The notes: generated by a model not told the origin, from the sequence alone. DNA of 64,000 bases from Stappia sediminis (GCF_009826895.1 NZ_WUMV01000009.1:310001-374000); one strand, 5' to 3'; shown: positions 8,234 through 17,826, counted from the first letter of the stretch. Translations and numbers: made by a program.

Positions 8234-10696
8234 TCAGTTTGACAACTCGTCCAGCGCTTTTTTGAGGATTGCCGTTGCCTGGGCACGCTGATCTGGCGAC
8301 ATCAAACCCGCATCGAGATCGAGCCGCATGTTCGGCATTTCCTCGCGCAATTGCCGCCCCGACGTCCCGAGCGCTTCGTAGCTATCGACCACGCGATACG
8401 TCATGACCGGATAGGCGAGCCCCTTGACCGTTATGTGCCCGCGTTCCTCGCAGTGAATTTCATTCTTCACGTGCGCGAAAGTCTCGTAGGAGATCAGGAT
8501 TTCGCCCGGTTCGGCGCTGGTCTCGAGACGAGAGGCAAGGTTCACGCCGCCGCCGATAATGGTGTAGTCCATCCGGTCTTCACTGCCGAAATTGCCGACC
8601 GTGCAATAGCCGGTGTTGATCCCGATCCGGCAGCGCAGCGGGTTCTCTATACCCGAGGCGCGCCAGAGCCCGGCCAGTTCGCGCATGCGTTTTCGCATGG
8701 CGATCGCCATTTTCACGCAGGCAAGAGCATCCTCGCGTACGCCGCGCGTTTCAGGATCGCCGAAGAAAATCACGATGGCGTCGCCCACGTATTTGTCGAT
8801 CGTCGCGCCATGGGCCAGCGCAATCCGCGACATCTCCGTGAGATAATGGTTCAGAAGCTGGGTCAGATCCTCCGATTCCATCTTGTCGGCCGTTTCCGTG
8901 AAGCCCGCGATATCGGAGAAGAAAACCGTCAGCTTCTTGCGCTTGGCGGAGATCTCTACACTCTGGCTGCCGGTGAAGATCGAGGAATAGACCTGCGGCG
9001 AAAGGTATTTGGATAGTTTCGTGGAAAGCGATTCAAGCATCCGGTTCTGCTCCAGAACGCGTTCATTCGCCTCTTCCGCCTTGCGTAACGCCGCCTGGGC
9101 AGAGGCATAAAGGCGGGCATTGTCCAGCGAGATGGAGGCCAGTTCCGCAAAACGGGACAGGACCGAGGCTTCCTCTTCGCCGAAATTGCGCTCCGACCTC
9201 TCGTCGTAGGCCATGCCGAGCACGCCGATCACCTGCGTACCGGACTTCAGCGGCACTCCGATCACCGCGCGAATGAAACCGTCGTGCCGCGGATTGGGAA
9301 CCCGGTCCGGCCAGTTGGCATAATCATTGACCACGACCGGATCGCCCGACATCCAGACCTTACCGGCCACCCCCTGCCCCGGCTGCAGTTCGTAGCCAAC
9401 CGATTCCGCGTAGACGCCAACGCCGATCCTCCGGCGGATGGCTGCGTCGGCCTCATCGGCCAGATAGATGTACCCATGGGCGGCATCCAGCATTTCGCCC
9501 GCGCGCGTGACGATCGCCTGCAACAGTTCGTCAAGGTCGAGCCGGCTGATGATGCCGAGCGTCGTTTCGTTGAGAGCCGTCAGATAGTCCGCCTGCCGCC
9601 GCAGTTTCTCTTGCGCCAGCACCCGCTCTGTCACATCGGTCGCAACGCCGATCACGCCGCTCGCATCGCCCGATGAACCGGCATGAGGCGCGCACCAGAC
9701 CTCGAAGATCTGATCGTGCAACGCGGCGACCGAGCTTGCCGTCTCGCCGCGCCGCGCGGTTTCCGCCGCTGACAGGATTTCGGGCGAGCTTGCGAATACG
9801 CCCGACAATGGACGACCGATCGCCCCTTCCGGATCGAGCCCGAGCGTATCGAGGCCCTTTCCCTCCAGAAGCGTTATTGCCCCATTCCCATCGAGCGCGA
9901 AAAGGATGATCGGGGCATTCGACACCACGGTGGTGAGTCGCTCTTCCAACCGGCCGTAAAGCACGCGCAGCTCATCCGTCATATCGTTGAAGGAGCGTGC
10001 CAGCATACCGACTTCATCCTGGGTGCGAACGGGGATCGTAGTGTCCAGCTCACCCCGGCCGACACGCTCCGCCCCCTGCACCAGTTCGGCAAGCGGCGCG
10101 GTCAGGCGCCGGGTCAGCGTCATCAGGACGATGGCGATCAGTACGGACCCCGCCAGACCGAGTATCAGGACATAGGTGCCGAGCCGGTTTACCGCGCCAT
10201 AGACCTCGCTTTCCGGATCGGTCGCGACGACATACCACTGCCAGGGCTCGAAATAGTGGACGCTGCCCAGATACTTCTGCCCGCCGAAACGGTAGCTGAT
10301 TTGCCCGTCCTGCCCCGACGTCATTTCCGCAAACCAGGGCTCCTTTCCCACATCCGCGCCGACCAGCCCCGGATCGGGCGCATGGGCGATACGCCCGCTC
10401 CCGTCGATAACCAGGACGAAACCTTCCTGGCCGATCTCGATCGTCGCCATGATCGCCGCTGCGTCGCTTTGGGCCTGGCGGACGCTGGCTTCTACCGTAT
10501 CGAGCGAATAGGCTTTCAGGAATTCGGCCTGGTTTTGCGCTGCCTGCAGGGCTTCCTGCCCCCGGGTCTCCAGCCATTGTTCGGCGATTTCACGCAGCGC
10601 CTCGCGGGAGAGGAAATAGGTGATGCCGCTGGCTGCGGCAAAGGCGGCAAGCAGCAGAGGCAAGGTGGCCCATAAAATCTTGCTGGAGATTTTCAT
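8234..10696 (-). CDS. Membrane adenylate/guanylate cyclase with sensor, HAMP, PAS and GAF domains
   Basis: 820 residues. Membrane segment 7-29, a periplasmic CACHE-like sensor at about 30-170 (VLVIDGSGRIAHAPDP, WQWYVVATDPES), a second membrane segment 173-195, HAMP at 196-250, PAS near 255-360, GAF near 385-530, a short coiled coil, then a class III cyclase at about 585-775. The cyclase metal aspartates are D595 (FFSDIAGF) and D639 (KYVGDA), and NTGYCTVGNFGSEDRMDYTI completes the active site. It should convert ATP to cAMP (or GTP to cGMP) on an extracellular cue. The peptide-type binding protein gene ends 15 bases upstream on the same strand, suggesting that this binding protein presents a ligand to the sensor domain. 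Confidence 0.93.
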   Translation of the reverse strand: MKISSKILWATLPLLLAAFAAASGITYFLSREALREIAEQWLETRGQEALQAAQNQAEFLKAYSLDTVEASVRQAQSDAAAIMATIEIGQEGFVLVIDGSGRIAHAPDPGLVGADVGKEPWFAEMTSGQDGQISYRFGGQKYLGSVHYFEPWQWYVVATDPESEVYGAVNRLGTYVLILGLAGSVLIAIVLMTLTRRLTAPLAELVQGAERVGRGELDTTIPVRTQDEVGMLARSFNDMTDELRVLYGRLEERLTTVVSNAPIILFALDGNGAITLLEGKGLDTLGLDPEGAIGRPLSGVFASSPEILSAAETARRGETASSVAALHDQIFEVWCAPHAGSSGDASGVIGVATDVTERVLAQEKLRRQADYLTALNETTLGIISRLDLDELLQAIVTRAGEMLDAAHGYIYLADEADAAIRRRIGVGVYAESVGYELQPGQGVAGKVWMSGDPVVVNDYANWPDRVPNPRHDGFIRAVIGVPLKSGTQVIGVLGMAYDERSERNFGEEEASVLSRFAELASISLDNARLYASAQAALRKAEEANERVLEQNRMLESLSTKLSKYLSPQVYSSIFTGSQSVEISAKRKKLTVFFSDIAGFTETADKMESEDLTQLLNHYLTEMSRIALAHGATIDKYVGDAIVIFFGDPETRGVREDALACVKMAIAMRKRMRELAGLWRASGIENPLRCRIGINTGYCTVGNFGSEDRMDYTIIGGGVNLASRLETSAEPGEILISYETFAHVKNEIHCEERGHITVKGLAYPVMTYRVVDSYEALGTSGRQLREEMPNMRLDLDAGLMSPDQRAQATAILKKALDELSN

Positions 10697-10711
10697 GGGC
10701 CCCTCGCGCTG

Positions 10712-12298
10712 TCAGTCCTTGAACCGGGTCGTTTCGGTGAACTGCGGATAAAGCGCCATCGCTGCCGTCAGCGGATGGCCGTAGTCGACATTCTTGCGCC
10801 GCGCATAGACAAGGTTCACGTAGTGAAGCGGGAGCGCTGCGGCATCGGACAGGAGTTTGACCTGCGCCTGCTTCCAGATGCGGACCTGATCGGCCGGATC
10901 GCGGGCGCTGCGCGCGATTTCGATCAGCTTGTCGATCCCGTCGTAATGCGAAAAATTCGTATCGGGGCTTTTGCCGGTCACCACCGTGGAATCCGAATGG
11001 AAGAACCTCGTGAGGAACACATCCGCATTCGGACGCCATGCCACATAGATCACGATGGCGTTCTCATCCTCCCGGATGCGCCTGTGCATCTCGCGGTGCT
11101 CCACGACCTCCAGTTCGATCTCGATGCCGACCTTCGCCAATTGATCGCGCAGACTTTCGTAGTTGGAGAGGTAGTGGCCGCGTTCAGACGTCACGAGCTT
11201 CAGCTTGAAGCCGTCTTCATATCCGGCTTCAGCAAGCAGTTCCCGCGCTTTTGCCGGATCGTAAGGGTAGTCGAGCTGCAGGCGGGCCGCCTCTTCGCGC
11301 GAGAGCCCGCCGGGCAGGAATTCCGCCGGCACCGGCGAATAGACGTTCTCGACAACGCCTTGCGCGAAGAGCGAACGGAAGACATCACGGTCCACCGCGT
11401 AGGCCAGCGCCTTGCGCACGCGGATATCGTCAAGCGGAGGCCGGGCGGTATTGAAATGCATGGTGATCACCTGCCCGACACCGAATACGTCGACGTTGAT
11501 GGACTCATCGCCCGAGATCGCGTCGAACCATTCCGGCTTCTCGGAGCCGAAGATCACGTCAAGTTCTTCGTCCCGCAAAAGCGCGTCGCGTTTCTCGAAA
11601 TCGGGGAGATAACGGACCTCCACGCCGTCAAGCTGGGGCCGACCGCGAAAGTAAGCCTCGTTCGCGGCAAGGCGTATGCGCTCGCCCGCGACCCGATCTT
11701 TGAACACGAACGGCCCGGTTCCGACGGGATGGGCCCCGAAATCCTCGTCGCCAAGGGATTCGACCGCTTTCTTGCAGACGATGAAGCCGCCGGCGTAGTC
11801 GGCAACTTTCGGAAAAAACAGTATGGAAGAGAGCGGAGTATCGAAGGCGATGTCGACCGTAAAGTCATCGACCTTGCTTGCCGTCATCCCTTCATAGTCA
11901 CCCGCATAGGACGAGACATCGGGATCGGCGGCGCGCATGAGCGAAAACACGACGTCATCGGCGGTGAGTTGGTAGCCTTCCGTACGCGGACCGGGATGGC
12001 ACATGACATCCCGGCGCAATTCGAAACGCCAGACCTGCTTGCCGTCGGCGATCTTCGGAACCGGAATGGAGGTTGCGATATCCGGCTCGATTTGCGGCGC
12101 CTCGCCGGGTTTGTAGCGCAAAAGGCCGTTGAAGATCATGTCCACGACCGCCCGGTCGTTTCGCGAAGCCGCGCGGTGTGGATCGCCCGTGCCAAGGTCG
12201 GCGGCGTCGATGCCCAGACGCAGGATTTGCGCGTCGTTTTCCACGGCGTTGGCGGCAGGCGTGATGAAGAACATCAGGAGCAGGGCCGCAATGGCCAT
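10712..12298 (-). CDS. ABC transporter-type substrate-binding protein, family 5 (peptide/opine/nickel)
   Basis: 528 residues from the ATG at 12298, chosen because GGAGG lies just before it and the signal peptide (MAIAALLLMFFITPAANA) then starts at once; a GTG at 12355 would add 19 residues. SBP_bac_5 features: LRLGIDAADLGTGDPHRA, VRKALAYAVDRDVF and the C-terminal PLHYVNLVYARRKNV. It is a periplasmic binding protein of the DppA/OppA type. No permease or ATPase genes are near. Instead a receptor-type cyclase gene follows after 15 bases, so the protein may act in signalling rather than import. Ligand unknown. Confidence 0.9.
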   Translation of the reverse strand: MAIAALLLMFFITPAANAVENDAQILRLGIDAADLGTGDPHRAASRNDRAVVDMIFNGLLRYKPGEAPQIEPDIATSIPVPKIADGKQVWRFELRRDVMCHPGPRTEGYQLTADDVVFSLMRAADPDVSSYAGDYEGMTASKVDDFTVDIAFDTPLSSILFFPKVADYAGGFIVCKKAVESLGDEDFGAHPVGTGPFVFKDRVAGERIRLAANEAYFRGRPQLDGVEVRYLPDFEKRDALLRDEELDVIFGSEKPEWFDAISGDESINVDVFGVGQVITMHFNTARPPLDDIRVRKALAYAVDRDVFRSLFAQGVVENVYSPVPAEFLPGGLSREEAARLQLDYPYDPAKARELLAEAGYEDGFKLKLVTSERGHYLSNYESLRDQLAKVGIEIELEVVEHREMHRRIREDENAIVIYVAWRPNADVFLTRFFHSDSTVVTGKSPDTNFSHYDGIDKLIEIARSARDPADQVRIWKQAQVKLLSDAAALPLHYVNLVYARRKNVDYGHPLTAAMALYPQFTETTRFKD

Positions 12299-12598
12299 GC
12301 CAATCGACCTCCACTCGTTCGCGACCGTTGAATGAACCTCCCCCACTGTCGTCACCTGTTTTTGGGTTTCTTTTTTGGAACCGGCACATGCCGTAGCACT
12401 CAGTCGACCACCTTCTTATGATTTTCGATAAGAGTACCACTTGTCGGGCAAGCCACCGCAGCGTGAACAATCTATGACTATTTTCGCCATGATCCGCATT
12501 AATAATTCAAAATACACCCGCTAATATCTGCCGCAGCGTTATTCCGATATTCATCCGCGATCATTTTCCAGCCAACGTTAGAAAAGGCCCCGGAAGCG

Positions 12599-13561
12599 AT
12601 GAAAGCAACTTTCAGCGTGACAGTACAGGCAGCGATAATTTCTTGCCTTCTGGCGTTTTCCTCGTCCGCGCAAGCCGACAAACTGGTTATCGGCGTTCCG
12701 GCATGGCCCTCCGCACAGGTTACCGCCAACATCATCGCAATGTCGGTCAAGGATCGGCTTGGCGTCGAAACGGACCTTCAGGAGCGCGGAACGCTGACGA
12801 TCCTGGGTGAAATCGGCAGCGGCGATATCGACGTTCACCCGGAAATCTGGCTGCCCAACCTTTCGCAGATGGTCGAGCGGATGAGCAAGGATGAAGGCCC
12901 ATTGCGCCTCAGCCAGATCGGCGTGGACGCAACGCAGAATATCTGCGTCACGCGAGGAACGGCGGCTTCGACGGGCATCAAGGCCGTCAGCGACCTCACA
13001 AGGCCGGAAATCGCCGAGCAGTTCGACAGCGACGGCGACGGCAAGGGCGAAATCTGGATCGGTGCGAAGACGTGGTCCTCGACCGAGATCGAAAGGATCC
13101 GGGCGCACAGTTACGGCTACGACAAGACCATGAACCTGCTGGAAATGCCGGAAGACGTGGCAATGGCTGCGGTCGATGCCGCGGTCGCAATCAGCCAGCC
13201 GATCGTTTTCTATTGCTACGGACCGCATCACGTCTTCGAGCTTCATGACATCGTGACGCTGGAGGAACCGCCCTACGACGCCTCGCACTGGACGATCGTC
13301 AAGCGCGCGGACGATCCGCAATGGCTGGAGAAATCCACGGCGGACACCGCCTGGGACCGCTCGCACTTTCACATTGGCTATGCAACACGCCTGGAAAAGG
13401 ACATGCCTCAGGTCGCCGAATTCCTGAACCGGATATCGTTTGACCCTTCGGATACCACCGCCATGAGCTACGCGGTCGTGGTCGAGGGCAAGTCACCTCA
13501 GGACGTCGCGAAATCGTGGATCGAGGCAAACGGCGATCGTATCGGGGAGTGGATGAAGTGA
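12599..13561 (+). CDS. Glycine betaine/choline-type ABC substrate-binding protein (OpuAC domain)
   Basis: 320 residues with a signal peptide ending about residue 26 (SSSAQADKLVIGVPAWPSAQ). The OpuAC domain follows: the GDIDVHPEIWLPN segment and aromatic-rich strands (YCYGPHHVF, SHWTIV) suit a cation-pi box for a quaternary amine. It acts in the periplasm. No OpuAA/OpuAB partner lies next to it; instead an L,D-transpeptidase gene overlaps its end by 4 bases, an unusual pairing. It may be an orphan osmoprotectant binder that uses a transporter encoded elsewhere. Confidence 0.9.
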   Translation: MKATFSVTVQAAIISCLLAFSSSAQADKLVIGVPAWPSAQVTANIIAMSVKDRLGVETDLQERGTLTILGEIGSGDIDVHPEIWLPNLSQMVERMSKDEGPLRLSQIGVDATQNICVTRGTAASTGIKAVSDLTRPEIAEQFDSDGDGKGEIWIGAKTWSSTEIERIRAHSYGYDKTMNLLEMPEDVAMAAVDAAVAISQPIVFYCYGPHHVFELHDIVTLEEPPYDASHWTIVKRADDPQWLEKSTADTAWDRSHFHIGYATRLEKDMPQVAEFLNRISFDPSDTTAMSYAVVVEGKSPQDVAKSWIEANGDRIGEWMK

Positions 13562-14268
13562 GTGCTTTAGGTATCGCGTCGAGGCTGAACAGCCCTTCCA
13601 TCCGGCGGAACGTGCCGTTTCGGCCCGCCATCGCGGCGTTGCTCGTCATCTTTTGTGCTTGTGCGGCGCTCGCACAGGCGCTGGAAACGCAAATCTTCGA
13701 TCCGGCGACCCGCACATGGGTCACCTATGATCCGCGCCAGGCGGTCAAATATTACCGCGCGCATGGACAAACGCCTGAGGAATTTCAGCGCAGGATCGTG
13801 GATTTCAAGACGGCGGAAAAACCCGGCACCATCATCATCGATGGCGACAAGCACTTCCTCTATTTCGTGCTGCCGAATTTCCAGGCGATCCGATACGGCA
13901 TCGGCGTCGGGAAGGAAGGCTTCGGCTGGGCCGGCATCGTCAAGGTCGGACGCATGCAGGAATGGCCGACGTGGACGCCGCCGGCCGAAATGGTCGAGCG
14001 CGATCCCAAGGCCGCCCAGTACAAGGACGGCATGCCCGGCGGCCCGGAAAATCCGCTGGGTGCCAGGGCGCTTTATCTCTACGAGGGCAATCAGGATACG
14101 ATCTACCGCATCCACGGTACGAACCAGCCCTGGTCGATCGGCCTCAATATCTCGTCGGGCTGCATTCGCATGAACAACGACGACGTGACCGACCTCTACA
14201 GCCGCGTCGAGATCGGCGCGAAGGTGATCGTGCTGATGCAGGGAGCAGCCCTCTACCGCGGGGTTTGA
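13558..14268 (+). CDS. L,D-transpeptidase (YkuD domain)
   Basis: 236 residues from a GTG at 13558 that overlaps the preceding stop (GTGA) and has GGGGAG upstream; the longer frame from 13516 reads through the previous gene. An N-terminal membrane/signal segment (IAALLVIFCACAALAQA) precedes the YkuD fold. The catalytic motif is complete: IHGTN with the conserved His, then SSGCIRMNNDDVTDLY with the nucleophilic Cys and Arg. It cross-links peptidoglycan or attaches proteins to it in the periplasm. It appears translationally coupled to the betaine-type binding protein, which suggests joint expression, perhaps under osmotic stress (inference). Confidence 0.92.
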   Translation: MSALGIASRLNSPSIRRNVPFRPAIAALLVIFCACAALAQALETQIFDPATRTWVTYDPRQAVKYYRAHGQTPEEFQRRIVDFKTAEKPGTIIIDGDKHFLYFVLPNFQAIRYGIGVGKEGFGWAGIVKVGRMQEWPTWTPPAEMVERDPKAAQYKDGMPGGPENPLGARALYLYEGNQDTIYRIHGTNQPWSIGLNISSGCIRMNNDDVTDLYSRVEIGAKVIVLMQGAALYRGV

Positions 14269-14319
14269 CACCGGATTTCCATAAAACAAACCAATCAACC
14301 AGCGAAGGATCCTGGCCAG

Positions 14320-14637
14320 ATGAACTCGTTCAAGCCCCGTTCCGCCTTCTTCATGGCGATTGGAATTCCGTTTGCCCTTGCCGGCTGCTCCACCAGCAGT
14401 TCCTCACCGACAAGCCCGGTTGTTCGCACGTCGGAAGCAACCGCGCCGGCTGCATTGCAGCTCACCTGCGCTTCGGAAGCCGCCACCCGCTTCGCAGTTT
14501 CCAGTGACAAGATATTGCCCGTCTCTTCAAGGCAGGGCGACGACGGCGGCTACCTTGTCGACCTTTCCATGGACGGACAACAGGCGACCTGCGCCATCGG
14601 CGAAGATGGCGTCGTGACTTCGCTGGAACGGGCCTGA
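14320..14637 (+). CDS. Small secreted lipoprotein, unknown function
   Basis: 105 residues. The lipobox is FALAGC after a hydrophobic segment (FFMAIGIPFALAGC), followed by a Ser/Thr/Pro linker. The C-terminal half has two Cys (LTCASEAATRF and QATCAIGEDG) that could form a disulfide around a small beta domain ending GVVTSLERA. It starts 51 bases after the transpeptidase, with AAGGATCC upstream. Small lipoproteins of this shape are common in Rhizobiales; I do not recognise a named family. Confidence 0.8.
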   Translation: MNSFKPRSAFFMAIGIPFALAGCSTSSSSPTSPVVRTSEATAPAALQLTCASEAATRFAVSSDKILPVSSRQGDDGGYLVDLSMDGQQATCAIGEDGVVTSLERA

Positions 14638-14748
14638 GGGTTCTAAGCGCCGGAAATTAGGGCTTGATTGTTGCGGCCGCGCTCTTTTTCCGGCCGGAGG
14701 AAATGTGTATCAAGGGCGAATGTTACTCGCATTTGATACAGAAGCCGT

Positions 14749-15522
14749 ATGATTGCCGCTTTACGACAACGTTTCCGAATCATTGCCGCGCTCGTCATCC
14801 GCGAGATTACCACCCGCTATGGTACGAGGATTGGCGGTTACGCCTGGGCCATCATAGAGCCTGTAGCCTTTATCGCCACGTTATCCTTGATTTTTTCCGC
14901 GATCGCCCGCACGCCCCCGCTGGGGCGAAGTTTCATGCTGTTTTATGCGACGGGCTATCTTGCATTCTGGATATACCGGACCATGGCGGACCAGGTCAGC
15001 AAGTCGGTCCAGGTAAATAAAGCACTGCTAACCTATCCGGTGGTCTCGCCGCTCGACACGATACTTGCGCGCACAACGCTGCAAATCGTCACGCAGTTCG
15101 TTGTTTGCGTGGCGATATTTTCCGGAATTTTCCTTTTGATCGAACATTTTTCTTCAATAAGCCCGGCTCCGGTGCTTGCCGCCTTTTTTCTTGCGATAAG
15201 CCTTGGCATGGGCATTGGCATTACAAATTGCGTTCTTTTTCATTTCAGCGGTCTATATGAGAAAATCTTTCAAATCGTCAGTCGACCTCTTTTTTTCATT
15301 TCCGGTATTTTCTTTTTACCGGATTCCATTCCACACCCTTACCGCGAATACTTACTCTGGAACCCTATCGCCCATATCGTTTCCCTATTTCGCCAAGGAT
15401 TCTATCCAACCTACCGGGCACATTACATCGATATATCCTATGTCCTGGCCTTGTCGGCCAGCTTCGTTGTGGCCGGCTTGAGCCTCTTGGCAGTGTTCGG
15501 TGCGAAAGTCAGGGAAGCGTGA
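14749..15522 (+). CDS. kpsM: Capsular polysaccharide ABC transporter permease, KpsM type
   Basis: 257 residues with about six hydrophobic membrane segments and the ABC2 opening LVIREITTRYGTRIGGYAWA. GIFFLPDSIPHPYREYLLWNP is the characteristic KpsM/CtrC loop before the last segments. It forms the membrane channel that passes lipid-linked polysaccharide across the inner membrane, with the ATPase encoded next. The stop overlaps the ATPase start by one base (TGATG). First gene of the capsule exporter set kpsM-kpsT-kpsE. The upstream 110 bases hold no gene. Confidence 0.93.
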   Translation: MIAALRQRFRIIAALVIREITTRYGTRIGGYAWAIIEPVAFIATLSLIFSAIARTPPLGRSFMLFYATGYLAFWIYRTMADQVSKSVQVNKALLTYPVVSPLDTILARTTLQIVTQFVVCVAIFSGIFLLIEHFSSISPAPVLAAFFLAISLGMGIGITNCVLFHFSGLYEKIFQIVSRPLFFISGIFFLPDSIPHPYREYLLWNPIAHIVSLFRQGFYPTYRAHYIDISYVLALSASFVVAGLSLLAVFGAKVREA

Positions 15523-16190
15523 TGATACGCCTCGAGCAGGTTTCGAAATCGTTCAAGTTCAAAGGCAAGACCCACCACGTCGTCCGGGATGTATCCTTCA
15601 CCATCCCGCGCGGGCGCAGTGTTGGGCTCATCGGCCGCAACGGCGCTGGAAAATCGACGCTTTTGCGGCTCATAGCTGGAATAGCCGCTCCCGATCGCGG
15701 ACAAATCATCAAGACCGCCAGCGTGTCCTGGCCGCTCGGGTTCGCGGGAAGCTTCCATACCGCTCTCACGGGAGAACAGAATGTAAGGTTTGTTGCCCGC
15801 ATCTATGGCAAGGATACGGAAGCACTTGTTTCTTATGTGGAGGATTTCGCCGAACTTGGCCAGCACTTCCGCAGGCCTGTCGGATCATATTCGTCCGGCA
15901 TGAAGGCTCGACTGGCTTTCGGCGTGAGCATGGGCATCGCGTTTGACTATTACCTCATTGATGAAGTCACGGCGGTGGGCGATACGAATTTCAAGAAAAA
16001 ATGCTCAATGGTGTTCCATGAAAGACTGAAAGAATCAGATATCGTCATGGTTTCCCATTCCGCGGGTACGCTTCGCCAATTTTGCAATTCCGGCATTTTG
16101 CTCGAAGACGGAAAATTGACCTTTTACGAGGACATTGAAGAAGCCTTGCAAATTCATCAGTCAAATATGGCGGAGAGGACCAGGATTTGA
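15522..16190 (+). CDS. kpsT: Capsular polysaccharide ABC transporter ATPase, KpsT type
   Basis: 222 residues from the ATG at 15522; a GTG three bases earlier is possible. Walker A is GRNGAGKST at 38-46, the signature is YSSGMKARLAFG, typical of the KpsT/TagH exporters, and Walker B is YYLIDEVTAVGD. It powers export of the polymer through KpsM. Tightly coupled with the permease upstream and the KpsE-like gene 4 bases downstream. Confidence 0.94.
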   Translation: MIRLEQVSKSFKFKGKTHHVVRDVSFTIPRGRSVGLIGRNGAGKSTLLRLIAGIAAPDRGQIIKTASVSWPLGFAGSFHTALTGEQNVRFVARIYGKDTEALVSYVEDFAELGQHFRRPVGSYSSGMKARLAFGVSMGIAFDYYLIDEVTAVGDTNFKKKCSMVFHERLKESDIVMVSHSAGTLRQFCNSGILLEDGKLTFYEDIEEALQIHQSNMAERTRI

Positions 16191-16194
16191 GTCT

Positions 16195-17523
16195 ATGGCT
16201 ATAAACGAACCTGAAGCCTCAAACGTGGGAAAGGTTTCCGGCCTCGCGGAAAATGGGAACCGCCGAAGTTCGGAAATTGCCGGGAAAGCGAACGCGTCGA
16301 GAAAACTGGCTGTGGTTGCAGGCAATGCGGTGTCAGCGCGCCTCAGGCACGCCGGCCTCGATCCGATGCAACTGGTTCGAGCGAGATCGGCGGCTGAAGA
16401 AGGCCAGGTCAAAATCCCGCTCCGGCATCGCTGGATGGTCCTGGGTTTCGTTTTCGGCGTGTTGCTTCCAGCGATCGTGGTAACGGTCTACATGGTCTTC
16501 ATTGCGGCGGATCAGTACCATAGCCGCACCGCTTTCGCCGTACGCACAATCGAAAATGCCGGAGCGACGGAACTACTCGGGCTTGTGGTCCAGGGCGGCG
16601 GCGCTTCAACGACATCGGATAGCTATATCATCAGCGATTATCTGCAAAGCCAGGCTGTGGTTGAGGATATTTCCAAGACGCTGGACCTGGAGGCAATCTT
16701 CAATCGGTCGAATTCGGACTGGTATTTCGCCATGGGCGAAGACCTTCCGATCGAAGACAAGGTCGAATACTGGAATACGATGGTTGACGTTAATTACGAC
16801 GCAACTTCAGGCCTGATAACCATCGAAACGCGCGCGTTCGCACCTGAAGACGCGACCGCCATTGCCGACGCCCTGGTCGAAATCAGCGAACGGCTGGTAA
16901 ACCGGCTCGCCGACAAGGCGCATCGCGAGTCTATTCGTTTCGCCAAACAGGAAGTGGCACGCGCCGAGGCGCGGCTGAAAATCTACCGCAAGGAACTCCT
17001 CCAGTACCGGGAAGAAACTCAGGAAATAAGCCCACTGGAAAATGCCAGGATCACGGTCGAGCTGATCGCATCCCTTGAACAGGAACTCACGAAGAACCAG
17101 GCGGAACTCAAGACCCTCAAACAATATCTGGACCCACAGTCTCCGCAGATCCGGATTCTTGAACGCCAGATACTGAGCCTGGAAGAACAGATCAGTTCGG
17201 AACGGCAAAGGTTAGGTGCCGGAAACGGCACATCGGATGTCGCCAGGCGTTCGATTTCCAACCGACTGGCAAGTTACGAAGAGCTGGAAGTGGAACGCGA
17301 GTTTGCGCAAAAGGCTTATACTGCGGCACTTGCCGGTCTTGAAAATGCCCGGGCGGAAGCGGATTCCAAGCAAATTTATCTCGCAGTTTCGCTGCATCCG
17401 TCCCTTTCGGAAGACGCGCAATATCCTTATCGCCTGCTCTCCTCGCTGACGGTATTTCTCTTGCTGTTTGGAGTTTGGCTGGTGTGCGTCCTCACATTCT
17501 ACAATTTCAGGGATCGGAGATAA
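16195..17523 (+). CDS. kpsE: Capsule polysaccharide export inner-membrane protein, KpsE/CtrB type
   Basis: 442 residues from the ATG at 16195. A cytosolic N-terminal tail of about 79 residues precedes membrane segment 80-104; a periplasmic domain rich in coiled coil (about 225-360, e.g. LIASLEQELTKNQAELK) follows; and a C-terminal membrane segment (SLTVFLLLFGVWLVCVLTF) near 413-432 ends it. This is the polysaccharide co-polymerase class 3 layout, bridging the ABC exporter to an outer-membrane channel (KpsD/Wza). No KpsD homologue is in the window. The N-terminal tail is longer than usual and low in complexity. Confidence 0.92.
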   Translation: MAINEPEASNVGKVSGLAENGNRRSSEIAGKANASRKLAVVAGNAVSARLRHAGLDPMQLVRARSAAEEGQVKIPLRHRWMVLGFVFGVLLPAIVVTVYMVFIAADQYHSRTAFAVRTIENAGATELLGLVVQGGGASTTSDSYIISDYLQSQAVVEDISKTLDLEAIFNRSNSDWYFAMGEDLPIEDKVEYWNTMVDVNYDATSGLITIETRAFAPEDATAIADALVEISERLVNRLADKAHRESIRFAKQEVARAEARLKIYRKELLQYREETQEISPLENARITVELIASLEQELTKNQAELKTLKQYLDPQSPQIRILERQILSLEEQISSERQRLGAGNGTSDVARRSISNRLASYEELEVEREFAQKAYTAALAGLENARAEADSKQIYLAVSLHPSLSEDAQYPYRLLSSLTVFLLLFGVWLVCVLTFYNFRDRR

Positions 17524-17606
17524 CGGTCCCGACGGTCGGGCATATTACCGCCTCTCCAACCGGAGGAGTACGCGGGCATATGTCGCCGTCGGGGAATCTG
17601 CCAGCT

Positions 17607-17826
17607 AGAGCGCGTCTTGTTTAATCGGAATCACCGGACGCGCTCTATCTATTTGATATTGTGCATGTCCTTGCCCCAAAACCGGTTCCCACTTTTGGGG
17701 GACATGCTCTAGAGCATATCCCGCATGATCCGAACAGGATTTCGCGATAAGGAAATGCTCAAGATATTGAATCTGTAGCGAACTCTAATCACGAAAGCGG
17801 TTCCGTTTTCGTGGAAAGCACTCTGG
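17607..17826. repeat. Rhizobial intergenic mosaic palindromic repeat
   Basis: The gap after kpsE (17524-17894) holds no gene but a composite repeat. Part one is a 10-bp inverted repeat AGAGCGCGTC/GACGCGCTCT at 17607-17646. Part two is a long imperfect hairpin around CCCCAAAACCGG/CTTTTGGGG at 17663-17707. Part three at about 17711-17826 (AAATGCTCAAGATATTG, CGTTTTCGTGGAAAGCACTC) matches the element at 49071-49143. This build is typical of RIME-like repeats in Rhizobiales. Confidence 0.75.

Noticed and set aside
10775-12331. 518-residue plus-strand frame
   Set aside because: It mirrors the binding-protein gene, which has a signal peptide and family motifs; the plus-strand reading has none.
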